This document shows, piece after piece, positions 33,626 through 41,774 of a DNA stretch of 64,000 nucleotides. The position numbers and the translations under genes were made by a program. The stretch comes from Novosphingobium aureum (GTDB lineage: Bacteria > Pseudomonadota > Alphaproteobacteria > Sphingomonadales > Sphingomonadaceae): the NCBI RefSeq assembly GCF_015865035.1, contig NZ_JADZGI010000001.1, forward strand, positions 682,001 through 746,000, read 5' to 3'. Position 1 is the first letter of the stretch. Each line of letters opens with the position of its first letter. The notes below the pieces were generated by a model, which was not told the origin of the DNA, did not search any database, and was given only the letters and a program-made list of their open reading frames with translations.

Positions 33626-34610
33626 CGAGTTCTCCCGGTCCGATGAGGCACATGTCTCCGGGCTGCGAGTGCTTGAGCACGGTATAGGCCAGCCCGGCCT
33701 GCGCCATCTTGATGACGTTGGCATCCTCGGCTCCGCCTTCGAGCCAGCGGTGCAGCACGCCCGCGGCAAAGGCATCGCCGGTGCCGATGCGATCGACGAT
33801 GCCGGTGACGTCGACCTCGCCGGTCTGGTGCGCAGTGCTGCGCGTGTCGATGCGTGCCGCGATGCGGTGATGGTCCGAGTTGACGACATGCCGCGCGGTC
33901 GAGGCGATCATCTCGAGCTTCGGGAAGGCCGCAAACATGGCCTCCGCGGCTTCGCGGCGACGGTCGGCACCATCTCCCGAAAATGCCCGGCCCAGCAGCA
34001 GCGAGATATCGCGGTGATTGCCGATCATCACCGTGGCGGCGGCGAAGAGCTCGCTGAGGATCGCGCGCGGGTCGCTGTCCCAGGCATCCCAGAGCATCGC
34101 CCGGTAATTGCCGTCGAAACAGATCGGCACGCCTGCCTCCTGTGCCGCGTCAACCGCCGCGCGGGCGAGATCGACACCGCCCGGGCCAAGCGCCGGGGTG
34201 ATGCCCGAGAGATGCAGCAGGCGAGCGCCCGCAAGTGCTCCCGCCAGATCGAAGTCGCGTGCCGACGAGGACGCAAAGGCACTTCCAGCGCGATCGTAAG
34301 TGATCGTCGATGGGCGCAGGCCCGCGCCGGTCTCCAGGAAGTAGAGCCCCATGCGTCCGGTGCCCCGCTTAACGCCCGCGACATCGACGCCGGCACCGCC
34401 GAGTGCGGCGCGAGCCTTGTCGCCGAGGGGGCCTTCAGGCACGCGGCTGACCATCCTGACGGGATGGCCGAGCGAGGCGAGCCCCGCCGCCACGTTCGCC
34501 TCGGCCCCGCCCACGACCATCTCGAGCGCATCGCACTGGACGGTCAGGCGCCCGGAAGGGGTGGCGAGGCGCAGCAGCAGCTCGCCGAAACAGGTGACGT
34601 GTCCGCTCAT
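33588..34610 (-). CDS. kdgK: 2-dehydro-3-deoxygluconokinase
   Basis: PfkB-family sugar kinase (340 aa), phosphorylating KDG to KDPG. The N-terminus VTCFGELLLRLATPSGRL and the VGGAEANVAAGLASLG motif (PfkB signature 1) and VDRIGTGDAFAAGVLH (signature 2, catalytic Asp) are clear. The sequence IGNHRDISLLLG in the middle fits KdgK. Start MSGHVTCF at 34610 is chosen from homology; the frame extends upstream into kduD. Gap of 7 bases to kduD. KDPG aldolase (eda) is not in this window. Confidence 0.92.
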   Translation of the reverse strand: MSGHVTCFGELLLRLATPSGRLTVQCDALEMVVGGAEANVAAGLASLGHPVRMVSRVPEGPLGDKARAALGGAGVDVAGVKRGTGRMGLYFLETGAGLRPSTITYDRAGSAFASSSARDFDLAGALAGARLLHLSGITPALGPGGVDLARAAVDAAQEAGVPICFDGNYRAMLWDAWDSDPRAILSELFAAATVMIGNHRDISLLLGRAFSGDGADRRREAAEAMFAAFPKLEMIASTARHVVNSDHHRIAARIDTRSTAHQTGEVDVTGIVDRIGTGDAFAAGVLHRWLEGGAEDANVIKMAQAGLAYTVLKHSQPGDMCLIGPGELDAFSASGGDVRR

Positions 34611-34617
34611 GACGCGC

Positions 34618-35391
34618 TCAGCGGGCGAGCCAGCCGCCGTCGACGGCGAGGATGTGACCCTGGACGTAGTCCGCTGCCCTGCTGGCAAGGAAGACCGCGG
34701 CTCCGCCGATGTCGGCGGGATCGCCCCAGCGCGCCTCGGGAATGCGCTCGAGGATCTGGCGGTTGCGCGTCTCGTCCCCTTGCAGGGCGGCGGTGTTGTT
34801 GGTCGCGATGTAGCCGGGCGCGATGGCGTTGACGTTGATCCCGCGCGGCGCCCATTCGTTGGCGAGCAGCTTGGTGAGACCGCCGACGCCGCTCTTGCTC
34901 GCGGTGTAGCTGGGCACGCGGATGCCGCCCTGGAAGGTGAGCATCGAGGCGATGTTGATGATCTTGCCGCGCAGGCCCGACTGGCTCGACCAGCCGACCA
35001 TGTGCCGGGCCGCCGCCTGGCTGAGGAAGAACAGGGTCTTGAGATTGGTGTCTATCACCGCATCCCAGTCCTCCTCGCTGAAGTCGAGCGCATCGGCGCG
35101 GCGGATGATTCCGGCATTGTTGACGAGGATGTCGAGCCGGCCGAGCTTGCCGACGATCGCATCGACCACCTCGGAGACGGGTTCGATCGAGGACAGGTCG
35201 GCGGAGACGAGCTCGCAGCGGCGGCCCAGCGCGCGCACCTTCCCGGCGGTCTCGGTCGCTTCGCTGCGGCCCACCGCGGCGATGTCCGCCCCGGCCTCGG
35301 CGAGTGCGAGCGCGATGCCCTGGCCAATGCCGGTATTGGCGCCGGTGACCACCGCCACGCGGCCCGACAGATCGAAAACATTGTTGCTCAT
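34618..35391 (-). CDS. kduD: 2-dehydro-3-deoxy-D-gluconate 5-dehydrogenase
   Basis: Short-chain dehydrogenase (257 aa), reducing 2,5-diketo-3-deoxygluconate (DKII) to KDG. Cofactor motif VTGANTGIGQGIA, NNAGIIRRADALDFSEEDWD (characteristic of KduD), active-site Ser in NIASMLTFQGG, Tyr/Lys in SYTASKSGVGGL, and INVNAIAPGYIATNNTAAL. The end DYVQGHILAVDGGWLAR also matches. It lies between dhuI and kdgK on the same strand. Confidence 0.94.
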   Translation of the reverse strand: MSNNVFDLSGRVAVVTGANTGIGQGIALALAEAGADIAAVGRSEATETAGKVRALGRRCELVSADLSSIEPVSEVVDAIVGKLGRLDILVNNAGIIRRADALDFSEEDWDAVIDTNLKTLFFLSQAAARHMVGWSSQSGLRGKIINIASMLTFQGGIRVPSYTASKSGVGGLTKLLANEWAPRGINVNAIAPGYIATNNTAALQGDETRNRQILERIPEARWGDPADIGGAAVFLASRAADYVQGHILAVDGGWLAR

Positions 35392-35488
35392 TGGGCGTGC
35401 CTCTCCGTCCCGAGGTTCATTCTTGTTGCGCAGCCTGTCCCGGCCACGGGCATGGCGCTGCGGTTCGATCCGTGCGCCAGCGCGAGGA

Positions 35489-36139
35489 TCAGGCGGGCGC
35501 GTTTGCGTTCAGGCCCTTGAGATAGGCGCTGATCGCATCGTCCTTCGAGGCGGGGTAGAAGTATTCGGCGAAGTGCTCGCCCGAGATCGCGGTGCGCAGC
35601 AGGTCCTGGTCGACGTTCTTGAGCACGCTCACCATGTCGTGGCAGGTCGCCGCCTTGAGGTCGGCGAGGATGCCGCGGTTCTTCTTCATCACCGCCGCGC
35701 GCTCCTTGGGATAGCCAAGGCCGCTCTCGCCGTCGAACAGCTTGCGGAAGCAGTCCTGGAGATTGAGTTCGGCCGCCCAGCCGAAGCCCTTGGCATAGGG
35801 AAGGGCAACGGCATTGCCGTCGTTGATCTGGGCGAAGAGGAAGGCGTCGGTGGGATCGATGATCAGCCCGCAGAACACGCCGGGCATCGCGTTGCACGCG
35901 AGCATCGAGCCGGTGCCCGTGCCGCAGCCGGTGACGACGAAGTCCGCGGCGCCCGAATTGAGCAGGATGCCCGCGAGCAGGCCGTTCATCGGGTAGGTGA
36001 GGTGCGCCGCGTCCTCGGGCGTGTACATGCCGTAGTTCACGACCTCGTGGCCGAGCGGCTCGGCGACCGAGGTCAGCGCCTCGTGAACGATGCCGTTCTT
36101 GGCGGCCTGGCTGTTCTCGATGATAAGGGCAATCTTCAT
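35489..36139 (-). CDS. RpiB/LacA/LacB-family isomerase, probable 5-keto-4-deoxyuronate isomerase (DhuI type)
   Basis: A 216-residue sugar isomerase of the RpiB family: MKIALIIENSQAAKNGIVHE, HEVVNYGMY and a VVTGCGTGTGSMLACNAMPG segment with the family's Cys. KduI is absent from the window, while KduD follows immediately. In streptococci and some other bacteria the same isomerisation is done by DhuI, an RpiB-family enzyme, next to a KduD-like dehydrogenase; that is the precedent for this call. ATG 36139 has GAGG upstream. First gene of the operon; a LacI-type operator lies 64-78 bases upstream of the start. Confidence 0.85.
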   Translation of the reverse strand: MKIALIIENSQAAKNGIVHEALTSVAEPLGHEVVNYGMYTPEDAAHLTYPMNGLLAGILLNSGAADFVVTGCGTGTGSMLACNAMPGVFCGLIIDPTDAFLFAQINDGNAVALPYAKGFGWAAELNLQDCFRKLFDGESGLGYPKERAAVMKKNRGILADLKAATCHDMVSVLKNVDQDLLRTAISGEHFAEYFYPASKDDAISAYLKGLNANAPA

Positions 36140-36202
36140 GGCATCCTCACTCTGATTTCGTGGTCTTCTGGAAGCCGCGCCGTTGCGCTGGCCATGGTTT
36201 AT

Positions 36203-36217
36203 GGAAACCGGTGTCAT
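36203..36217. promoter_or_regulatory. LacI-type operator before dhuI-kduD-kdgK operon
   Basis: GGAAACCGGTGTCAT, the reverse complement of ATGACACCGGTTTCC, identical to the site before the hydratase gene. It lies in the 138-base gap between the LacI gene's stop and the isomerase start. Confidence 0.75.
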
Positions 36218-36277
36218 AAGCACTGTAGTCTCAAGTGGCGGTGTATTTCAACCCATCGTTGACGGGCCGGGCGCGGT

Positions 36278-37330
36278 TCAGGCGGAAGGGGCGTCCGCCG
36301 AGGAGCGCCGGATCAGGTCCGAAAGGAAGATCGAGGGCTGCGATGCGGCCTCGAGCGGGTCGATCAGCTTGTGCGCGGCGGCGCGCGCCATGGCCTTGAT
36401 CGGCCATTGCACGGTGGTGAGCGGCGGCCAGATATGGGCTGCGGTCGCAGTGTTGTCGAAGCCGATGATCGAGATCTGCCCGGGGACCTTGAGTCCCTTG
36501 TCGAGCGCGCGATGGAGAAATCCGGCGGCCATCTCGTCGTTGCTGCTGAAGATCGCAGTGGGCGGCGGATCGACCGCGAGCAGCCGGTCGCCAGCGGCAA
36601 GGCCCGATTCGAAGCGGTAGGTGCCGCGCTCCATGAGCGCCGGGTCGATCGTGAGCCCCGCGCGGGCCATTCCGTCGGCAAAGCCGAGTTCGCGCTCGCG
36701 TGCCGAGCGGAAGCCTTGCGGACCGGCGATGAACCCGATCCGGCGATGGCCGAGTTCGGAGAGCCAGAACACCGCGTCGGCGACTGCCTGCCGGTCGTTG
36801 GAAGCGACGAGGTGTTCGCTCTTGTCGAGCGCGGCCGAGCCCATGCGCACGACCGTGCAGCCCAGCTTGCGGCACATGTCCGCGAGTTCGTCGTTCTCGG
36901 AGATCGGCGGCAGGAGCATGACGCCGAAGAGGCGCTGCTGTTCGATGAAATGGCGGATGTCGTCGAGCAGCTGGGGCGAGTGGCGGTCGACCGGGCGCAC
37001 GACGAGCGCGAACTCGGTGTCGCGGATCGTCTCGAGGATGCCTTCCTGCACGCCCAGGACCATCTGCGCATTGGGGTTGTCGTGGATCAGCCCGATCAGG
37101 AAGTTGCGGCGCAGCGCCAGTGCACGTGCCTGCGGATTGGGCACGTAGCCGATCTCGGCGATGACCGCCTCGACCTTAGAGCGGGTGGCATCGTTGAGCA
37201 GCGGCGACTTGTTGATCACGCGGCTGACGGTCTTCTTCGAAACGCCGGCCAGACGGGCGACATCGTTGATCGTGGGTTTCGCGTCCTTAGCCATGCACCC
37301 GTGCCCGTCCGTTATTGCATTCGTTGTCAT
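36278..37330 (-). CDS. LacI family repressor of the pectin/galacturonate regulon
   Basis: LacI/GalR regulator (350 aa). The HTH reads PTINDVARLAGVSKKTVSRV, followed by the hinge LNDATRSKVEAVIAEIGYVPN and QARALALRR. The periplasmic-binding-like domain has GLIHDNPNAQMVLGVQEGI and IFSSNDEMAAGFLHRAL, ending with FDNTATAAHIWPPLTTVQWP. Two starts are possible: ATG 37330 (used) and ATG 37294 (MAKDAKPT), the second closer to the HTH; neither has a strong ribosome binding site. A perfect operator lies 34 bases upstream, pointing to autoregulation and control of divergent uxaA. Confidence 0.92.
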   Translation of the reverse strand: MTTNAITDGHGCMAKDAKPTINDVARLAGVSKKTVSRVINKSPLLNDATRSKVEAVIAEIGYVPNPQARALALRRNFLIGLIHDNPNAQMVLGVQEGILETIRDTEFALVVRPVDRHSPQLLDDIRHFIEQQRLFGVMLLPPISENDELADMCRKLGCTVVRMGSAALDKSEHLVASNDRQAVADAVFWLSELGHRRIGFIAGPQGFRSARERELGFADGMARAGLTIDPALMERGTYRFESGLAAGDRLLAVDPPPTAIFSSNDEMAAGFLHRALDKGLKVPGQISIIGFDNTATAAHIWPPLTTVQWPIKAMARAAAHKLIDPLEAASQPSIFLSDLIRRSSADAPSA

Positions 37331-37363
37331 CAGCCCTTGCCTTAGGCTCTGGGCAAAGGCAAT

Positions 37364-37378
37364 ATGACACCGGTTACC
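37364..37378. promoter_or_regulatory. LacI-type operator between lacI-type gene and uxaA
   Basis: ATGACACCGGTTACC, the best match to the motif shared by five other places in the locus; its core ACCGGT is palindromic. It lies in the 79-base divergent promoter gap. Confidence 0.8.
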
Positions 37379-37409
37379 AAATGTAAAACTCCATATCGCC
37401 GGGTTGAGG

Positions 37410-38915
37410 ATGACTGCAGAAATTCCCCCTACGCTCAAGGTGCATCCCGCCGACAACGTCGGCGTGGCCCTGTCTCCGCTCGAGGCAGGCGTCTCGGTCG
37501 AGGGCATTCGCTTGCTCGAGCCTGTCCAGCAGGGGCACAAGTTCGCCCTTCATGACATTGCCGAGGGCAGCCTCGTCGTGAAGTACGGCCAGCCGATTGG
37601 CCGCGCGCGCAAGGCCATCGCAGCAGGCGCGCATGTGCACACCCACAATGTCGCGACCGCGCTCGTCGGCGAACTGGCCTATCGCCCCGCCGATGTCGCG
37701 ATGGCAGCATCCGCCGCACAGATTGCGGGCGACCAGCCGACGTGGCGCGGTTACCTGCGCGAGGATGGAAGCGCCGCGACGCGCAACGAGATCTGGATCT
37801 TGCCCAGCGTCGGCTGCGTCGCGCTCACTGCCGAGCAGATCGCGCGCGAGGCCTCGCTGCGCCATGACGACCTCATCGCCGCCGGGCGGATCGACGGCAT
37901 CCATGCCTTCGGCCATCCCCATGGCTGTTCGCAGCTCGGCGACGATCTCGAGGGCACCCGGGCGGTGCTCGCAGGGCTGGCCTGCAATCCCAATGCGGCG
38001 GGCGTACTGCTGCTCGGGCTCGGCTGCGAATCGAACCAGCTCGACGCGCTCGCCAAGGAAGTACCCGAGGCGGCGCGTTCGAAGCTGCGCATTCTTTCCA
38101 GCCAGAGCGCGGGCGACGAGATCGCGGCGGCCGGGGCGCTCATCGACGAACTCGTGGCCGAGGCGAGCAAGGCACACCGCGAGGAACTGCCGCTTTCGGC
38201 GCTCTGCGTCGGACTGAAGTGCGGCGGCTCCGATGGCTTTTCGGGCCTGACGGCAAACCCCTTGCTCGGGCGCTTCTGCGACACGCTGACCGGGGCTGGC
38301 GGGCGTGCGATCCTGACCGAGATTCCCGAGATCTTCGGCGCCGAGGAGCCGCTGCTCGAGCGCGCCGTCTCGCGCGACGTATTCGATCGGGCGGCGGCGC
38401 TGGTCAACGGGTTCAAGCGCTACTACCTCGACCAGGGGCTCCCGGTTTCGGAGAACCCTTCGCCCGGCAACATCGCGGGCGGCATCACCACGCTCGAGGA
38501 GAAGTCGCTGGGTGCAGTCCAGAAGGCTGGCCGCGCGCCGCTCTGCGATGTTCTGGACTATGGTGAGCAAGCGGTCGCCGCGGGACTGAGCCTGCTCGAA
38601 TCGCCCGGCAACGATGCCGTATCGTCGACCGCGCTGGCCGCCTCGGGCGCCACGCTCGTGCTGTTCACCACCGGCAGGGGCACGCCGCTCGGCTTCGCGG
38701 TGCCGTGTCTCAAGGTCGCTTCGAACGAGGCGCTGGCGCAGGCCAAGCCGCACTGGATCGACTTCGACGCCTCGCTGACCCTGCGCGAGGGAAGCGAGAG
38801 CGCCGACGACGCCTTCCTTGCCCGAATCCTGGCTTTTGCGAGCGGCGAACGCACAGCCGCCGAGCGGGGAGGGCAGCGCGCCATCGCCATCTGGAAGCGC
38901 GGCGTAACTCTTTGA
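37410..38915 (+). CDS. uxaA: altronate dehydratase
   Basis: Altronate dehydratase (501 aa), converting altronate to KDG. An N-terminal SAF domain (about 1-95, QQGHKFALHDIAEGSLVVKYGQPIG split as QQGHKFAL and GSLVVKYGQPIG, HVHTHNV) is followed by the catalytic UxaA/GarD domain: RNEIWILPSVGCV, FGHPHGCSQLGDD, LLGLGCESNQ, LCVGLKCGGSDGFSGLTANP, ENPSPGNIAGGITTLEEKS. Length is normal. ATG 37410 is used; an in-frame TTG two codons upstream is possible. Divergent from the LacI gene and under its operator. Confidence 0.95.
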   Translation: MTAEIPPTLKVHPADNVGVALSPLEAGVSVEGIRLLEPVQQGHKFALHDIAEGSLVVKYGQPIGRARKAIAAGAHVHTHNVATALVGELAYRPADVAMAASAAQIAGDQPTWRGYLREDGSAATRNEIWILPSVGCVALTAEQIAREASLRHDDLIAAGRIDGIHAFGHPHGCSQLGDDLEGTRAVLAGLACNPNAAGVLLLGLGCESNQLDALAKEVPEAARSKLRILSSQSAGDEIAAAGALIDELVAEASKAHREELPLSALCVGLKCGGSDGFSGLTANPLLGRFCDTLTGAGGRAILTEIPEIFGAEEPLLERAVSRDVFDRAAALVNGFKRYYLDQGLPVSENPSPGNIAGGITTLEEKSLGAVQKAGRAPLCDVLDYGEQAVAAGLSLLESPGNDAVSSTALAASGATLVLFTTGRGTPLGFAVPCLKVASNEALAQAKPHWIDFDASLTLREGSESADDAFLARILAFASGERTAAERGGQRAIAIWKRGVTL

Positions 38916-38946
38916 AGAGGCTCGGGCGGTGCAATTGCATTTGCTT

Positions 38947-38961
38947 ATGACACCGGTTTCC
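38947..38961. promoter_or_regulatory. LacI-type operator before the hydratase gene
   Basis: ATGACACCGGTTTCC lies 45-59 bases upstream of the hydratase ATG and 31 bases after the uxaA stop, so the hydratase probably has its own regulated promoter. Confidence 0.72.
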
Positions 38962-39005
38962 TATAGCACTTTGGCTCAAGGATAGAATTCGTGGGGTTGA
39001 GGAAA

Positions 39006-39797
39006 ATGTCCAAGCAAGAAGCGCGCGACGTCGCGCAGGCTTTCGTCACGGCACGCAAGGCGGCCGAGGGGCTCGAAGCCTATCCCGGCACCCGTCCCGA
39101 GGACATGGTTTCGGGTTATGCCATCCAGGACATCGCACTCGTCCTCGATGGCCGTGAGGTCGCTGGCTGGAAGGTCGGAAAGATCAATCCGCCCGACGAT
39201 GAAAGGCTTGGCACCAATCGTCTCGCCGGTCCGATCTTCGCCGATACGGTCCATCCCGTCAGTGCCGACGAGGAGCGGGCGATGCCGGTCTTCGCCGAGG
39301 GTTTCGGCGCCGCCGAGGCCGAGTTCCTGCTCCACGTCGCGCCCGGTTGGGACGGCGTCGTGCCGGCCGACAACGCGGCCGTTCCAGCGCTGCTCGACCG
39401 GGTCCACCTTGGCATCGAGATCGCGAGTTCACCTTATCCCGGGATCAATGCCGACGGGCCGCCGGTGACGGTTTCCGACTTCGGCAACAACCATGGCCTG
39501 CTGATCGGGCCCGCGCTGGCGGACTGGCAGGAGGCGGACTTCGATGCCATCGAGGTGCGGCTCGAGATCAATGGCGAGACCGTGGGCGCCAACACCACCG
39601 CCAATATGCTCGACGGCCCGCTGGGCGCCGTACGCTTCCTGCTCGGGAACCTCAGCGAACGCGGCATCGACTGCAGCGCGGGGGCATGGATCTCGACCGG
39701 CGCGGTAACCGGTGTCCATCCGGTCGCGCCGGGCGATCGGGTACTGGCCGAGTTCGCCGGATGCGGGTCGTTGAAATGCAGGATCGTCGCTGCCTGA
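39006..39797 (+). CDS. MhpD-like 2-keto-4-pentenoate hydratase family protein
   Basis: A 263-residue member of the fumarylacetoacetate hydrolase-like hydratase family. Features: DIALVLDGREVAGWKVGKIN, AEAEFLLHVAP (metal-binding Glu residues), HLGIEIASSPYPG, DFGNNHGLLIGPAL and GAWISTGAVTGVHPVAPGD. Classical members hydrate 2-hydroxypenta-2,4-dienoate in aromatic catabolism; no aromatic genes are near, and the operator before it places it in the hexuronate regulon. Its substrate may be a 2-keto-3-deoxy acid (inference). ATG 39006 has GAGG at 5 bases; earlier GTG/TTG codons are less likely. Confidence 0.88.
   Translation: MSKQEARDVAQAFVTARKAAEGLEAYPGTRPEDMVSGYAIQDIALVLDGREVAGWKVGKINPPDDERLGTNRLAGPIFADTVHPVSADEERAMPVFAEGFGAAEAEFLLHVAPGWDGVVPADNAAVPALLDRVHLGIEIASSPYPGINADGPPVTVSDFGNNHGLLIGPALADWQEADFDAIEVRLEINGETVGANTTANMLDGPLGAVRFLLGNLSERGIDCSAGAWISTGAVTGVHPVAPGDRVLAEFAGCGSLKCRIVAA
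39704..39718. promoter_or_regulatory. operator-like sequence inside the hydratase gene
   Basis: GGTAACCGGTGTCCA matches the operator GGTAACCGGTGTCAT at 13 of 15 positions, the two mismatches being at its 3' end. It lies 138 bases upstream of the transporter start. The same codons encode the conserved VTGVHP stretch, so chance is possible. Confidence 0.35.
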
Positions 39798-39855
39798 CGG
39801 GCGCGGCGCACGGATCTAGACGGCAGGCCAATGGGCCGCCGTGAAGGGAGCAGGA

Positions 39856-41166
39856 ATGATGCAGGAAGGTACCGGGACGATGACTTCGGCCGAAACCGCA
39901 GCGCCGGTCCAGGGCAAGGTCGGACGCTATCGCTGGCTGATCGTGACGCTGCTGTTCGCGGCGACTGCAGTGAACTACGTCGATCGCCAGATGATCGGCG
40001 TGCTCAAGCCCACGCTAGAGGCGGAATTCAACTGGAGCGAATCCGACTTCGCCGGGATCATCTTCTGGTTCCAGCTCGCCTATGCCATCGGCTATCTCTC
40101 GTTCGGCAAGGTCGTCGACGCGCTGGGCGCGCGGCTCGGCTACACCATCGCCATCGTGATCTGGACGATCAGCCACGTCGCGCACGGCTTTGCCAGCGGC
40201 GTGACCTCGTTCGCCGCGGCGCGCTTCGGGCTTGGCATCGGCGAATCCGGCAACTTCCCGGCGGGTATCCGCGCGGTCACCGACTGGTTCCCGCAGAAGG
40301 AGCGCGCCTTCGCGATCGGCCTGTTCAATGCCGGGGCGAACGTGGGTGCGATCCTGACCCCGCTGATCGTGCCGCTGCTGGTGCTGTGGTTCGACTGGCG
40401 CATGGCCTTTTTCGTGACCGGCCTGTTCGGCGTCGCCTGGCTGGCCGCGTGGTGGGCGATCTACCGCCATCCCAGCGAGCACGCGCGTGTCACCCGCGAG
40501 GAACTCGCCTGGATCCAGCAGGACCCCGCCGACCCGGTCGAGAAGATCGGCTGGTCGCGCCTGCTCACCGTGCGCGAGACCTGGGCCTATGCCCTCGGCA
40601 AGTTCCTGATCGACCCGATCTGGTGGTTCTTCCTGTTCTGGCTGCCCGGCTACCTGTTCGAGCGCTACGACCTCGACCTCAAGACCTTCGGCCTGCCGCT
40701 TGCCGCGATCTACCTGATCTCCGACGTCGGCTCGATCGCGGGTGGCTGGCTGTCCTCGAAGCTGATCAAGGCCGGACGCAGCCCCAATTTCGCCCGCAAG
40801 CTGACGATGCTGCTCAGCGCGCTCTGCGTGCTCCCGATCTGGTTCGCCCAGTCGATCGACAGCGTGTGGAGCGCGGTGCTCGTGATCGGTCTCGCGACCG
40901 CGGCGCACCAGGCCTTCTCGGCCAACCTCTATACCCTGCCCTCCGACGTGTTCCCGCGCGGCGCTGTCGGCTCGGTGGTCGGTATCGGCGGGACCGTGGG
41001 CGCGCTCGGCGGGATGGGCATGGCGCTCTTCGCCGGCTACATTCTCGATGCGACGGACAGCTACGAGGTCCTCTTCGCGATCTGCGCGAGCGCCTATCTG
41101 CTGGCCCTGCTGGTCATCCACATCCTCAGCCCGAGATTGGATGCAGCCAAGCTCGCCACCCGATGA
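39856..41166 (+). CDS. MFS transporter, hexuronate (ExuT-like) type
   Basis: Major facilitator (436 aa, about 12 membrane helices) of the anion:cation symporter group that includes ExuT and GudP. Key parts: TAVNYVDRQMIGVLKPTL after TM1, SFGKVVDALGARLGYTIAI (the TM2-3 loop motif), RFGLGIGESGNFPAGIRAV in TM4, FPQKERAFAIGLFNAGANVG, and a C-terminal half with LPSDVFPRGAVGSVVGIGG. The family and location argue for import of galacturonate across the inner membrane. ATG 39856 is chosen for GGGAG six bases upstream. Confidence 0.92.
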   Translation: MMQEGTGTMTSAETAAPVQGKVGRYRWLIVTLLFAATAVNYVDRQMIGVLKPTLEAEFNWSESDFAGIIFWFQLAYAIGYLSFGKVVDALGARLGYTIAIVIWTISHVAHGFASGVTSFAAARFGLGIGESGNFPAGIRAVTDWFPQKERAFAIGLFNAGANVGAILTPLIVPLLVLWFDWRMAFFVTGLFGVAWLAAWWAIYRHPSEHARVTREELAWIQQDPADPVEKIGWSRLLTVRETWAYALGKFLIDPIWWFFLFWLPGYLFERYDLDLKTFGLPLAAIYLISDVGSIAGGWLSSKLIKAGRSPNFARKLTMLLSALCVLPIWFAQSIDSVWSAVLVIGLATAAHQAFSANLYTLPSDVFPRGAVGSVVGIGGTVGALGGMGMALFAGYILDATDSYEVLFAICASAYLLALLVIHILSPRLDAAKLATR

Positions 41167-41283
41167 AGGCGTGCATCGCTTGGCCCCGGGGTTGAGGGCA
41201 TATCGGGTCTCACTGGGCTATAGGCAGGTGCAGGAATAGCCAGAAGAGCTCCATGAACCCGAGAAGACGGTCGGGCAGCATAC

Positions 41284-41640
41284 AACCATGTGGCCTTGAG
41301 TGAGTCTTCGCGCAGGGGCACCGCGCTCGTGTAATCGCTGATCCGACCTTCCTCGCAGAGGAAGGTCGGAGGGCAGCCATTGTCATCGGTGATGGCGTGC
41401 AGTTTGTTCTCCATGCCGCCTTTGGTCCGCCTTGGCAGACGTCCAAGGTCGATTTTTCGACCCCACGGGGGCGTGCAAGGATGCCCGTGCTGTCGATCAG
41501 CAGTTTGCAACGGTCCGGCACCAGCCAATCGAGATCGACCATCTCGAGAGGACTCGCCACCATGCTGGTGGTCTGAGGCAAGGGCAGTTTGAACACTCCT
41601 GGCCTGCTGCCGGTCTGTTCGCGCATTGCCATCTCGACCG
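41284..41640 (-). pseudogene. degraded IS5-family transposase remnant
   Basis: Two out-of-frame pieces of an IS5-type transposase on the minus strand. The piece at about 41635-41482 reads VFKLPLPQTTSMVASPLEMV, then DLDWLVPD, then LLIDSTGI, with an internal deletion between the last two. The piece at about 41417-41288 reads GGMENKLHAITDDNGC and RISDYTSAVPL. Both match conserved IS5 segments in the right order. No terminal repeats were found. The remainder of 41167-41774 holds nothing else I can support. Confidence 0.75.
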
Positions 41641-41774
41641 GGTGGGTGCCGAGCATCGGAACGTCGACCTGACCTGCAAGGTCGGTCTGGCCGGGATCGG
41701 TCCAGGTCAGGCGGGCCAGTTCTCCCACATTGGCCAGCCCGAACCCGCCGTGAAAATTCCGGGCCGGGTATTGT

